Shown: positions 14,099 through 25,199 of the stretch, one piece after another
How the letters are laid out: each line of letters starts with the position of its first letter
Position numbering within the stretch: the stretch's first letter is position 1
NCBI RefSeq assembly: GCF_043290135.1
Contig: NC_134701.1
Span: 201,753,101 to 201,817,100 of the forward strand
From: Rhipicephalus microplus
Lineage: Eukaryota; Arthropoda; Arachnida; Ixodida; Ixodidae
Direction: 5' to 3'
DNA length: 64,000 nt
The notes under the pieces: generated by a model
The model's input: the letters and a program-made list of their open reading frames with translations, nothing else
Databases searched by the model: none
What the model was told of the DNA's origin: nothing
Made by a program: the position numbers and the translations under genes

Positions 14099-14420
14099 CT
14101 AGCTTGGCACAGACACAATCGACAATAGAATGATGCGTGGAAAGAAAGTACCTCCCAGTATAACATCATGTGAGCAGTGCAGAAAGACAAAAAATTCAAC
14201 TACATACAAAACGTCCTGAATGAGTAGGCGAGCTTTGCACGCCACGGATGGTTGTACGTGATGTGTGGTCGCTTTACGGAGAGAAGCACCAGAAAGTGGA
14301 GTCGTAATTTTTTTAACTTGCAGCACATTGCTTCGCTCAACAAAGAAACAGCATCTCCAGTATTGAGGAAGGCCGACACGGTAACACCTTCAATGTGGAC
14401 TGTGATTTCGTTTGCAGGTT
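14099..14420 (-). pseudogene. G1 protease (retropepsin) relic
   Basis: Near 14340-14400 the frame reads VTVSAFLNTGDAVSLL, aligned with the retropepsin active-site segment but with NTG where DTG is expected. Downstream VILGGTFFPRIILL occupies the place of the second retropepsin motif (ILG-x-D-F-L), again without the D. The domain normally cuts the Gag-Pol polyprotein. Confidence 0.7.
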
Positions 14421-14464
14421 GGGAATGAGGCCTTGTAGATATTGACAGTGGCGCCGTTTTTGCT

Positions 14465-14738
14465 TCAGGAACTGCGATGGTCAGTTATCCGTGTGGACGG
14501 GTGGTGGACGACGAAGCATTGGTGATAGTGAGCGCCGAAGCGGGGAGGGTGATCGAGACGAGTTGGTGGTGACGCGGTCCGACAATGAAGTGTTTGAAGG
14601 AGCGTGGGAGGGCGTTGGCTGTTGCGGTTTTGTATGGTCGTAGCTGTAACAGGCGTCAGCGGCAGTTTCACGAGGAACACGGTGGCGACAGAATCACTCG
14701 ACGTGCCTGGGTAGACCACAGTAACAGTAAATTGGTTG
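14465..14738 (-). pseudogene. G1 gag C-terminus: nucleocapsid zinc-knuckle relic
   Basis: Immediately beyond the inserted LINE, the gag reading resumes with YCYCGLPRHVE, a stop, then FC. This is a CCHC knuckle with its first cysteine replaced by tyrosine and a stop inside. The following region is rich in proline, serine, arginine and threonine, as is usual for the RNA-binding tail. The second half of the gag interrupted at 15780 lies here. Confidence 0.65.
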
Positions 14739-15780
14739 GTGCTTAGAGAGAGAAACGAGAAAAAAGGAAGGCAGAGAGGTTAACCAGATGCTAGTATCCG
14801 GTATGCTACCCACACTGAGGTTGGGGTATAGGGGGTTGAAAGAGAAAGGGAGAGTTAAAAAATAAATAAGAGAAAACACCGACACATACGCACACACAAA
14901 ATCAGTCCACTCAGAGGCGTTCCGACAGGCCAGTAGTTCGTAAGAAGCCCAGTAGCGCTTGCACGGCTTTCTTCTGTGACGATGAGTCATGACGATGGCG
15001 CAGTATACTTTCTTCTGACAGCGGCTGGTCATCTAACCTGTTTAGTGTTTTAGAAAGGTGTTGTCTTTTCAGGTTGTATTTCAGGCAATCACACAGGATA
15101 TGTCGAATTGTTTCTTCATCTCCGCAGTGTGCACAGCCGGCGGTGTCAGCCATCCCTATGCGGAACGCGTACGCACGGGTGAACGCGACTCCCAACCATA
15201 GTCTGCACAGAGCAGTAGCGTCACCTCGTCGAATGTTTGTTAGAAGCCGTAAACTTAACGTTGGATCAAGGGATCGTAATCTTGCATGCGTAATGAGAGG
15301 CTCATTTCAAAGAGCCATGGAGCGTTGGCGAGCAAGCGTGCGGAGCCTCCTTGAAGCGTCCGTCCTTGAGAGAGGTATTGACTGGCTGTTATCTTCTGAA
15401 TGAGCTGAATGGGCAGCTTGATCAGCTCGTTCGTTACCGATAATAGCACAGTGGCTTGGCAACCACTGAAATATAACGTGGTGCCCTTTCTCTGTTATAT
15501 GGTGTAGCATTTCTGCTGTTTCAAATACCAACTGCTCGCGTGGACCATGACGTAGATTTGACAGAAGTGACTGCAGTGCCGCCTCGCAGTCGCAGAAAAT
15601 GGTCCACCGTTGCGTGATTTGGTCGCTAATGAAACGCAGCGCGAAGCGCTGCAAGCTCTGCTGCCATTGTTGTGGTTGCATAAGCTGTCCTGAATTTGAT
15701 GGTTGTGGTATGCGTTAGAATAACGACTGCCGCCGTTGAGCTGTTTGGCAGGACGGAGCCGTCGGTGTAGACAGTGTCCG
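14739..15780 (-). mobile_element. L1: 5'-truncated LINE 3' end nested in G1 gag
   Basis: G1 gag coding ends abruptly at about 15788 and resumes at about 14735. Between them is a same-strand LINE 3' end: RNase H, C-terminal zinc knuckle, stop at 14911, and about 170 bp of 3' UTR containing CACACA and ending in 'tttctctctctaag'. The same LINE occurs at 27896-29635. 'ccaat' is present at both junctions, a weak candidate target duplication. Confidence 0.85.
14911..15780 (-). pseudogene. LINE pol fragment: RNase H plus C-terminal zinc knuckle
   Basis: RNase H begins with DTVYTDGSVLP (first catalytic D near 15745), continues through TIFCDCEAALQSLL (15600) and HHVIFQWLPSHCAIIGNERA (15450, with the conserved WxPSH and GNERAD boxes). 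The C-terminus has CAHCGDEETIRHILCDC (C-x2-C-x7-H-x4-C, about 15090-15140) and ends LLGFLRTTGLSERL at 14911. RNase H downstream of RT and this knuckle are typical of I/Jockey-group LINEs; the RT itself is not present. The frame is broken near 15200-15300. Confidence 0.85.
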
Positions 15781-15787
15781 CGAAGGA

Positions 15788-16783
15788 TTATTGGGAAGGG
15801 TCGCAGGATGGCGATAAAGTGGAACGTGTGGGCTTGCTGGTGCCTGCAGTGGGTAGAAGACTTGTGGGCGTCGACAAGAGTGGCAGTGCATGTGATGGCC
15901 TTCTCGCAACGTCAGCATAGGTCAACGGCACCGATACAGGTGGTGGCTGGTGCGTAGGTGGAAGAACTTCTGATACTTGCTCCTCAATAGTTTGGCGCAG
16001 TGACGAGGGGAGTTCATAACTATTACTGGGAAGATTGGGCGCAATGGGCAATTGTCGGGCAACCTTCTCACGGATGAACTGTTAAAGTTGGCACGTCTAT
16101 ACCCCGGGATCCGGAGAGATAGCGCCAACGGTCAGTGCTGACGTGCTGGCCATGTCGAAACTGGGACGTCGCGTGGAAATTGACTGCTTACGCAACTCGT
16201 CATAGGTCTGGCAGTGCTGAATGAGGTCTGTGACGGTTTGAGGAGTTTTCGCCACAAACATGTGGAGCGCATCGTCCTCGATGTCCTTCATAATATGCTT
16301 GACTTCGTCGGCTTCAGACATGGCAGGATTGAAGCGTCTGCAGAGGCCAACGACGAGCTCAACATAAATTGTGAAACTTTCTCCGGCCAGCTGGACGCGA
16401 TCACGCAAGCACTGCTCTGCGCGCAGCTTGCTAACTGCGGGTCGGCCGAATACATCCGCGAAGGTCGTTTTGAAAGACGCCCACGCCCAGGTGGTAATCT
16501 CAGCCTCGTGTTTGTTAAACCAAAGCTCCGCGACACCCATCAGGTAGAAGTGGGCGCGGCCGAGTTTGTCGTTATCATCCCACTGGTTGGGGACACTCAC
16601 TGTTTGATATGAAGCGAGCCAGTCCTGAACGACCTGCTCACCGGTGCTATTGAAGAAGACTGGTTCGCGCTCCCTCGGAATACCGGGACAGCGCAGAACG
16701 GGGCGTGTGGTAGCTTTCGGCTGTGCTGCAACGTCGTCAAACATGGTGGACGGCGCAGGTAGAGTTCGGCTAGAAAGTTCCAT
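15788..16783 (-). pseudogene. G1 gag N-terminal and capsid region
   Basis: Start chosen at 16783 (MELSSRTLP) because the upstream in-frame ATG at 16870 lies within the LTR. The capsid-like segment reads FFNSTGEQVVQDWLASYQ, LGRAHFYLMGVAELWFNKH, WASFKTTFADVF and ESFTIYVELVVGLCRRFNP, the retrotransposon-gag pattern also found in G2. In-frame stops occur at 16097-16099 (TAG) and 16082-16084 (TAA), after which the same frame continues with LRQTIEEQVSEVLPP and LTYADVARRP up to the LINE insertion. Gag would form the virus-like particle. Confidence 0.88.
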
Positions 16784-16842
16784 GATGGAAAGAGAACCAG
16801 CACTCTCCAGCACTTGATAGTACGCGTTCAGCGTTGCGAACG

Positions 16843-16973
16843 TGACGCGTTTATTGAAAAGCGAACACATGCCAAGAGCTCAGCGATACGAATTGGAGAA
16901 ATCACGAGCAGCAACAACAGTCCTCGTCCTCGTCTTTTGCTGGCACTGCTGTTTGTGCCCTATCTTTTGTACA
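16843..16973 (-). repeat. G1 5' LTR
   Basis: Read on the minus strand it starts TGTACAAAAGATAGGGC (16973) and ends CGCGTCA (16843), so it has the canonical TG...CA ends. An AATAAA lies at 16850-16855, only a few bases before the 3' end, leaving almost no U5. The LTR is 131 bp, very short for this class. Confidence 0.82.
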
Positions 16974-17294
16974 CTAAGAAGAACGACAAGTGGCTCGATA
17001 CTTTCAGCACGACGCTACAGCAAGAAAAGGACGCTCGAAAACGCATAGGTGTACACCTGACATATATGATCTAAGAACCTTAAGAGTTGATACGTGTTTG
17101 TATAGGAGGAACACACTGAAAATGTCCACAATGCAGAAGCTGTTATCGTTAGAGTTTTCTTTTTTTATTCATTTAAACTGCGGCATGCGGAATGAACTGC
17201 CACGTGCTGGCGTCTGACGCCTAGTGCACCCTGTGTGCCCTGCGATTTTTTCTCTCCTCTAAATCATGTGTGGAAAAGAAGGGGACCATTTTTT
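16974..17294. other. Spacer between G1 and family A copy A1
   Basis: No feature recognised; a T-rich run at 17158-17168. Confidence 0.5.
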
Positions 17295-17337
17295 AAATGC
17301 AAAGCATTTGTTAGCGAACTTCGGTGACTTTGAGTCA

Positions 17338-17437
<100 letters not shown>

Positions 17438-17598
17438 CGCTTACGTTTGGGTACTCTCGTGCTCTCCCCATTTACTTGGCTTAAACCGAAATTAGCGTGA
17501 GAGGGTAAGATGGTTTGACGGATACGGCGAGCTTGTCAAGACATTAATAATGTCACAATCTCGTCGCCTGCGTCGTCAAACACTTCCCGCCAGACGGT

Positions 17599-17626
17599 GG
17601 CACATACCCACGGGTGGGTATGTGCC
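17599..17626. repeat. 28-bp palindrome conserved in family A
   Basis: ggcacatacccac, a GG centre, then gtgggtatgtgcc: perfect 13-bp arms. A third, same-sense copy of the arm (gcgggtatgtgccac) follows. Related arms occur in A4 (50490-50545) and A2 (22325-22360). Confidence 0.9.
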
Positions 17627-17752
17627 GCTGGTATGCGGGTATGTGCCACAGGTGATTGATACTGTCTGCTCAAGAACGACGAGAACACACACGGGCAATT
17701 TTAACGTCTGAGTGGTAAGAAATACCCGACATCGGTAGCGTCGACCTGACGA

Positions 17753-17824
17753 GTCCCAGCTGGAATCGAACCCAAGCATTCTGAGTGCCAAAGAAGCATT
17801 TTACCACAGAGCTATACCAGGTCT
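17753..17824 (-). repeat. tRNA-like block within A1
   Basis: On the minus strand: A-box 'tagctctgtggta' and a canonical B-box 'ggttcgattcc', spaced as in a tRNA gene. The arms do not close into a full cloverleaf and no anticodon can be assigned, so this is a tRNA-derived module (SINE head or promoter), not a tRNA gene. Confidence 0.7.
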
Positions 17825-18675
17825 CTGAACTGCTTTTCAAATAGACACTAATCTTCGTGAAACGTTATTAGTGGCTTCAGTGCTGCCTACCCAATTTTAT
17901 AAACATTGGATAAGTACTATTTTGATACAACTGTCGCGTTGGGTTAACGTCAGATGTGGGTAGTTGCCATGTGCTGTAGTTGATTTATGTAGCAGTCTGT
18001 AAGGCAAACATCTTCGCGAGCATCAGCGCTTCATATCAGCTTGCGGTGTCGCTAATACGCATGTTCCAGTTAACATCGTTGCGCAAGTGCAAACAAATGG
18101 TTATATAAACGTCTGCAACTCATTAACATATGTCTCTGTGTGCGACATTTGTACATTAGTGTAGCGACATTTCACGACGTGTCACTCAATATGAAATTGC
18201 AACATGGTCACCTTTCTTCCGCATGCTTCACATAACGTGGATTCCCATGCACGTGGGATCTGCCAAATTTTTCTTGCGCATAACAAGGACAGTTTTCAAT
18301 TTGAAAGAATATGGAAAAACGTTGGTGATAGAAAATATGCTCAAGCTGTTCCGTGGTCCGCATACCGTGATGGCAGAATGTTGTATATAAATAGCTGGCC
18401 GTTATATTACCGGCACCAGCACTGTGACCTTGACAAGAGACCAGTGAGACGGTATTTGAATAAAGCATATCAAGGTTTGGCGAGGTAGTAAATACAGATG
18501 AATCTGTTCCTTCATGGTTAGTAAGCGTGTGACAATGAAGTTTTGACGCGTGATGTCTTTTAGCTGTGCATGACGGTCGTTGTAACATTTGGTTTGTCAT
18601 ATTCGTTGTGTATTTTATTAAGTTATCTTGCCCCATCGTGTGTCATGTCCATCTGGTAATGAAGAAAAAAAAAAG

Positions 18676-18885
18676 GCGGGTGGCTGTGTTGGCCAGCGCA
18701 GCAGGTTGTGGCGCGAGGAGTTGATGTTTCGAGTCCCCCGCACTTTAAATATTTTTTTCTGCAGATTTAATTTTATTGTGCCTTTTCACATATGTGAATG
18801 CATACAAATGTCCAGGACATGACGGTGACGGTGATGGTTACGGCGAAAATCAGCCAATAGTTTCCATATAATCGCTATAGCAATG
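18676..18885 (+). mobile_element. tRNA-derived SINE, second family
   Basis: Head 'ggtggctgtgttggccagcg' (A-box) and 'atgtttcgagtcccccgc' (B-box-like), a T-rich linker, and a tail ending 'tccatataatcgctatagca'. The same tail (as its complement 'gatagcaattatatg') and a comparable head occur in opposite orientation at 31400-31612. The head is too degenerate to be a working tRNA. Confidence 0.55.
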
Positions 18886-21108
18886 AAAAACTACTGGCCC
18901 ATTCAAATAAATTTCCGCAATAATCCACTCGACCCATTTTTGGTAAGCTTATATTCAAATGTGGAATCTATTTTGTACGAATTTAAGCCGGAAATATTTA
19001 TTTCGCGCTACTTTTGTGTTTTACGACACATTTGCTAATAATTCGCAAAACTGGAAAGGAGCGCTTGACCAAAAGTACCTGAAAAATGACCCTATTGTTA
19101 TCCACTGTAAGGGCCCCTAAAAACACAGCAAACCATGGAGCCTCTAGAAGCCTAGAACGTACTGCTTTAACGGGGCCCCGTAATAAAGAATTGCATCATT
19201 GCGCACTAGATACGACTGAATGGCGCACTTCGATGCATAGTCTACAATGTTTCACGAAGGTGAGGCATGCTACAGTTACATGCCTTTAATCTTCAATTTT
19301 ATAGTTGCTATTGTCTGTTTTTTTCTTGCGTTCTGTTTTAGTGTCGTATTGAGGCAGGCTTTCCCCTCTTCGATTCTTTCGGAAAACAAGACAAGGTATG
19401 ACACTTGATCACACAACTGGGAACCCTTTTGAGAGTCTGACTGGGGGCCAAATGCGATACTTGCCCTCATTTCTTCGTGATCCCGTCTGTGGTTGTAAAT
19501 TTACACTTAGTGGAAAGCAGGGACAACGATATACCTTTTCTGACTCGTTTATCAGTTTATTTTCATGCCCCTAGTAAGTTTTTTTTACATTGCTGCCCCG
19601 AGGCCACCTCTTTTAAGATCCTGCTCGAAAAGCAGGAAAGCAAGATCTAGACGGAGAGTGTCAACTGAGATGACAACCAACAACAGCTTGAAGGTCAAGT
19701 AACAACGAAAGATGCGTGATTGATGTTTGCTCGAGCAGAGTGCGGCAGCTTGACTTCCGGAAGCTGTTGAGTGAGGGAAGTTAGTTTAAGAAGAGAATAT
19801 GCCACGATATACAAACTACTTACTTGCTCCTTCTTTTTCTTCTTTTGTAGACCTTTCAAGCCAACGGTTTCACTATAGAAGATGCACTTTGCGTGAGTAT
19901 GTTCTCTCATTTCACTTATTTACAGTGGTGATGACGTTATTACAAAACGTGCAGCACTGCGTCGCGTTAAGTCGCCTACTAGACATTACAACAAATCTTA
20001 TCGATGGTAATATTTTGAGAGGACTACTGTGGCAAGTGAGATCATATTTAAGTTAAATATTAAGAAGTTTCAAGCTTATACTCTCTACTTTTTAAGAGAG
20101 AGCGGAGTGACTAGACGTGCTACAGAAAACTACCGCAGATGATGCCACTTGACGGCTTTCAACAGTTCGTAAATTCAAAACTATCGCAAACTTAAGCACG
20201 AGTTCAAACAGGAGTAGAATACGTCTAAAGGTATACATGGCGGATCAACGTAAGCAGTTTAGATAATTCAAGGACGTTGTAACATTCAGCGAAATTGGCA
20301 AAAGTTAAAAAGCAACATTTGTTCATGAACTGGCTGTGTTAGTACATTTTTTGGTAGAAATAACACTTTTCAGGGACGCACGTGTTAGTTAAAGTAGTGT
20401 TCTAGAATGTTTGGGTCTATGAATAAAACTTTAGGATGCTCCTACAGCTTAAAAAAGTGGATTTTTGATTTAGGCTCGAAATGACTGACGCGACAGTTGC
20501 TCAAAGCCACCAGGTGAACACTTGTGTGGTTGAATAGTACAATTTGTGAATGACAGACCCTGTACGAATGAAATAATTTATTGAAATCGTGTAGAAATAA
20601 CAAGAGTTCTAGGAGATTTTTATATTATTCGTTGTTTTCTAGATGTAAAATATTTAAAACAGTAAAAATGCCTGCTATATCGAAGTATTTACTAAAGAAA
20701 ACATCGAAGAGTTACAATGAGCACTTCTGTTATATGTATAGCAAAATTTAAGAGAAAAATGTAATACTCAAAAAAACGGCCCTTTGACCATACAGCTTAG
20801 CAAGATATTTGGACAAATCGACCTTTGTTTAGTATGAACAGAAGATTCTGTTTGAAGTTTAAAAAACATTGAAGGCCACGGCAAGGTTTTAACTACCTTT
20901 AAATTGATGACTGGAACCACAACTCTAAGCTGTAGCTCTTAGTGATCTTGAAGCAGGCAGATGTGGCACAAGTGTACAGGCAACCAAATGTAGTGAGAAC
21001 AATTTTAAGGGTATATAAATAAAGTTTCAGTTATCATTTCGCAAAGACTACAAGATCTGCTTGCTGCAGTACAAGGCATATAGAGCCCACATTTATTGAT
21101 GGATTTTC
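18886..21108. other. Unassigned AT-rich DNA
   Basis: No gene recognised; frames are short and featureless. Confidence 0.5.
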
Positions 21109-21141
21109 TAATGCGAAGCATTTCTTCGCTCACTGCAAGCG

Positions 21142-21565
<424 letters not shown>

Positions 21566-21733
21566 ATGTGTGTGCACGTCTGTCTGTCTAACCGCCTACG
21601 TCTGCGTGTTCTAGTGATCACGCCTTAACTTGGGGTAAAGAAAAATTAGTAAGGGAGGGTAAGATGGTTTGACGAATGCGACTAGCTGGTCATGACTTTC
21701 ATATTGTCATGATACTGTCGCATGAATAGAAGT

Positions 21734-22300
21734 GACATTAACTTTATTTGGTCCTGGAGAACTGGTCAGACACCCCCCCCTAAGAGGTGTCCGCCGCAGT
21801 AGCTGGCCGCGTCCACGCCGGTACTGGAAGACCGTAGCTCTCCGCCCGTTCGCAAGCCTCCTGGACTGCCGAGTATTGGACTGAGAGTTCGGGGATTTTA
21901 AGAGCCCTCTCCCAGTCTTCGTCTGTGCTGAACTTTGCGCCATGTAACGCCGGGAACTACCAGAGCATGTGAGCGAGTGTGCAGTTATGTGCCTCACAAC
22001 TAGGGCATCCTGGAGTTATGCCATCAGCAAAGTGGCTGAATGTGCTACGAGATGGGAATGAACCAGCCTGTAGCATCCGAAGAGCCGACGACTGTGGCCG
22101 AGTGAGGTTGGAATGCGGAAGCGGGTACCTCCGCCTAGACATCGATAATGGGACGTCACTTCGTTAAAGGTGCCAAGTGGATATTTGAAGCGAACCCACC
22201 TCTGTACCCGTCCAGGCCGCCACGGCACATGATTTCCCGCGCACGGTTATGGGCAAGTTCGTTGGCGTTAGGAAGATCCGGATGCACCTGTGAGCCCATG
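21734..22300 (-). pseudogene. L3: LINE 3' end (RNase H end, C-terminal knuckle) inside A2
   Basis: The minus strand begins with HPDLPNANELAHNRAREI, the end of an RNase H domain, followed by SRRRYPLPHSNLTRPQ and the knuckle CPSCEAHNCTLAHMLW, where the last cysteine position is lost and a stop intervenes. The conceptual tail runs to about 21734 with an AATAAAG (21739-21750). This C-terminal arrangement is known from arthropod LINEs with RNase H. It is a different family from L1/L2. Confidence 0.75.
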
Positions 22301-22516
22301 TGAGTCTAACACTCTTCGCCAGACAGTAGCCCGTACACGTGGGCGGGTATGTGCCACAGGTGATTGACAGTTTTATATCAACCTAGGAATGGCAAGTACT
22401 GGCATGCACTTTTAGCTCGTGGGCGTTAAGAGTGAGTGAAACAACTTTATATTCGACCCGGCATAAAGGGGGAAGAGGTAGTGGAATTGAAGCAACACTA
22501 TAGCGTGAGAGATTAT

Positions 22517-23326
22517 GTAGACTCCAATCAAAAGTATTGAAGAAACCCGACGTTTCGGAATCGACATGGTTCCTTTCTCAGGGGTGACTGCGGAGACTAC
22601 GTAGCAGCGGCGTCTTCAAAACACTCGTGGGGCAAATAATGACCCCCCTATCTCTCTCTCGTTTTGCCGTGCAGCACAGTATATGTGTATACACTGGGAG
22701 AAGCGTTTCGAGAGAGCGGTTGATGTTATGAGCCGTCTTCTGTATGTGCCACGACTGACCTTCTCCTCCAGTTTCGCTCACTTTCAAGGATGGCCGTCAC
22801 TTCGAAATTGATCAGGTGATCCAACGTCTCAGCATATTTGGCGAGTGCGCTGCGCTCTTTGTAGAGTTTCCGCACATCGTTAGCGTGTTGCTTCAGTCGT
22901 CCCGGTAGGTTTTTCGTCTAGCCAATATACGAAGAGAGGCACTCGGTGCACGGAGTTTGGTAAACGACACCGGGGGTCCTGTCCATTGTTGGCCGGTCTT
23001 TCGGGCGGGAGATGAGGTGGTCCAGCGTACACGAAGGCACTTGCGCGATGCGAACCCCTTCCTGTTTGAAGATCTGCGCCAACATCTCGCTGGTTGCCTG
23101 AACGTATGGGACTGGTACGCGTTTCGGGGGGCTGCCAAATAAGAAGGTTCATTGGGGTTTTCGTAACCTCTGTTGCTCTGCGCGGAGGATCCTTGAAAGC
23201 GAGCTGAACTGGAGGAAAAGGGTAATACTCGAGTCTTGGCACATACAGAGGACAGCTCATAACATCAACCGCTTTCTCTCGGAACTCTTCCCCCCCTGTA
23301 TAAACATGGACTGCTCTCCAAGGCAA

Positions 23327-23362
<36 letters not shown>

Positions 23363-23490
23363 TCAATATCCGCCCCACGAGTGCTTTGAAGACGCCGCTG
23401 CTACGTAGTCTCCGCAGTCACCCCTGAGGAAGGAACCAAGTCGGTTTCGAAACCACGGGTTTCTTCAAAACATTTGGTTGGAGTCTAAAT
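22517..23490. mobile_element. Penelope-like element with inverted terminal copies
   Basis: 22517-22790 and 23210-23490 are inverted copies of about 270 bp (for example 'gaagacgccgctgctacgta' at 23385-23404 against its complement at 22595-22614; 'cataacatcaaccgctttct' against 22715-22734). The centre (22880-23140) encodes a GIY-YIG segment on the minus strand. So two copies of the element's 3' part face outward, one 5'-extended on the minus strand and one short on the plus strand. Such inverted, LTR-like partial copies are a known habit of Penelope elements. It lies inside A2. Confidence 0.8.
22570..23142 (-). pseudogene. Penelope C-terminal GIY-YIG endonuclease relic
   Basis: The minus strand reads VPYVQATSEMLAQIFKQEGV, then the linker DRTPGVVYQTPCTECLSSYI with the cysteine pair and the YIG triplet, a stop replacing the next residue, then LKQHANDVRKLYKERSALAK and SWHIQKTAHNINR. 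This is the region downstream of RT in Penelope-like elements, whose GIY-YIG nuclease nicks the target for reverse transcription. The RT core is absent. Frame changes near 22880-22900. Confidence 0.8.
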
Positions 23491-23554
23491 CATCTCCCAG
23501 TTTCATACCCAAACAGAAAGACTTCTGTCCAATGTTTACATTCGCGACTATAGC

Positions 23555-23773
23555 GTGCTCGGACGTACCGGAGCTGGAGGCTACTCTCGTCAAACCCGGA
23601 GGAGGGGTGCCGCTTTCGGCCACCGGCGTTCGGGGATGCCAACCATGCGCTGGACCACGTCTCTTTTGTTGCCTGGCTCTTGGCTCATGATTTTGCTGCT
23701 TATGGTAGTTGGCATTGCTTCTTGGTTAACCGGCGGTGGCGCGCAGTCCCAGAGGACAGTGTGCTGCAATTAA
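23555..23773 (+). other. Open frame with a hydrophobic segment, origin unknown
   Basis: Between the Penelope element and the rest of A2 is a GC-richer island (about 23540-23775) that does not match family A. An ATG at 23645 opens 42 codons with a strongly hydrophobic run (SLLLPGSWLMILLLMVVGIA), resembling a signal peptide or membrane helix, and ends at 23771-23773. It may be a piece of another transposon's 5' end. I do not recognise it. Confidence 0.25.
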
Positions 23774-24261
23774 GAAGGCACGAGCCGCACAGAGACACCT
23801 CCTTCAAGTGTTAAGAAAAATCTGTCATCGGTGGCGTTGACCAGATGAATGCAAAGAAAAAACATGTCAGAATTACAGCCAGAATTGAGAACCCGCATTG
23901 TGTGTGGCAACCAAGTATGCTACCACAGAACCACATGAGGTCTCATAATATCTTTTTCAATTAGACCGCAATGTTCGTGAAACATCCATTAGGTATGCAG
24001 TGATGGCAATCCTATTTTAGGAACAATACATTCAACTGCTACGATACTGCCGTTACGTCCTGTTAAGATAACGGTAGTTAAGCGCAAAGCACTGAAAGTT
24101 ACTGATAGTTTATGTCAACCAAGGAACAATGCGAACAGATATTGGCAATTTTGATTCGAGACAATAAGAAAAATCAGTGCATCTCTACAAAGTGCATGAC
24201 GACGAGTCGGTGAAGCTGAAGGTACTAAAGCCCATAATGTCTACGTGGAAGTTTCCGACTA

Positions 24262-24480
24262 GGACGGACGGATGGACGAATGAACGGACGGATGGAGGGG
24301 TGAACGGACAGGTGGACGTGTGCACGGATGCAAGGATGGTAGGACGCACGGATAAATAGATGGACGGACGCATGAATGCACGGATGGACACATGAGCCGA
24401 CGGACACATGGATGAACGGGCACGCGAACGGCTGGACTGATGGACAGATTCATGAACGGACAGAAAAACAGACGTACAGC
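24262..24480. repeat. Degenerate GACG/GATG tetranucleotide satellite
   Basis: Irregular repeats of ggacggatgg / ggacgcacgg type over about 200 bp. Similar tracts lie at 24730-24895 (opposite strand sense), 57630-57840 and 63660-63710, always next to family B sequences. Confidence 0.85.
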
Positions 24481-24624
24481 GCAGCTGATGATGCACTCTG
24501 CTTCCATATACTTGGTTAGTATGCGCATAACGTTGGTTATTTGCACGTTACTTTTGATTGGTGTTTTGGAGGTGTTCAGTTTCAGTTTGGGCTCTGTGAG
24601 GCGTGATGGATGCCCAGTAGGTCG

Positions 24625-24895
24625 GCCCTAAGGAGCTTCGCCCCTAAAAGCTGGCATTGGCAGCGTTGACTCCACGAACTCATAAACATCACAGCATATC
24701 TACGAACTGAATGATAATGAGTGGGGCTAAGCGTCCATCGGTCCGTCGGCGCTTCCATCCGTCCATTGATCCTTGCTTCCATCTGTCAGTGCGTACGTCT
24801 GTGCGTCCGTTTGTGCGTCCGTCCGTCTGTCCGTGTCTGTGCGGCCGTCCATGCGTCCGTGCTAAATTCGTCCATGCGTCCGTCCAGCCATGCGC
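24625..24895 (-). repeat. Family B copy, reverse orientation, with CGTC satellite
   Basis: 'aaggagcttcgcccctaaaa' (24629-24648) is the complement of the family B head 'aggggcgaagctcctt'. 24692-24730 'cacagcatatctacg..ctgaatgataatgagtgggg' is the complement of the family B tail seen at 57888-57925. A degenerate CGTCCGTC tract follows at 24735-24895. Confidence 0.6.
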
Positions 24896-24904
24896 CTTCC
24901 TGTG

Positions 24905-25105
24905 AAAATTGCTATTTCTGCTTGGAAATGCAGTGAAAATAACTTGTATGCTTTACAAACACACGTGTCCTGTATACATGCTTCACATTATCCCAGAAAA
25001 AATTGCAGTAATAATGTGTGGTACAAGCGTACATTGCCATCGGGCATCAGAACATGTGATAATCAGAATGACTGCATGGTTTAAAGCCGGTCACCCACTA
25101 CAAAT
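24905..25105 (+). repeat. Dispersed repeat family C, copy 1
   Basis: 'ggaaatgcagtgaaaataac', 'tgctttacaaacacacg', 'cctgtatacatgcttcaca' and 'ccggtcacccactacaaa' recur in the same order on the opposite strand at 63150-63345. No coding capacity; type unknown. Confidence 0.75.
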
Positions 25106-25199
25106 GCACACACGTTGCGGTGCCAATTTCTGGAGGCCAGGCACTGCGTGCAAAGCAAGTTCCGATAGAGTTTATGAACTAAACTTTGAAGTAACCGTT

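Larger units (their letters stand above)
10819..16973 (-). mobile_element. G1: decayed Ty3/gypsy LTR retrotransposon, interrupted by a LINE
   Basis: On the minus strand, in order from 16973: 5' LTR, gag, nucleocapsid region, protease, reverse transcriptase, RNase H, integrase, 3' LTR. This PR-RT-RH-IN order is the Ty3/gypsy order. The element spans 6155 bp, of which about 1.04 kb (14739-15780) is an inserted LINE fragment. LTRs are short (131 and 135 bp) and clearly diverged. The right flank starts 'cta' and the left flank ends 'cta', a possible but unconvincing target duplication. No env-like frame is present. It is broken by many stops and frame changes and has lost most catalytic acidic residues, so it cannot move by itself. 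Confidence 0.92.

Noticed and set aside
17753..17824. Functional tRNA genes at 17753, 18676, 31536, 50282, 54780 and 63363
   Set aside because: A- and B-boxes are present but cloverleaf stems do not close and each lies in a repeated element.
24177..24546. Overlapping frames with RTDGW or SVHPS repeats
   Set aside because: Period-4 degenerate satellite translated in several frames.
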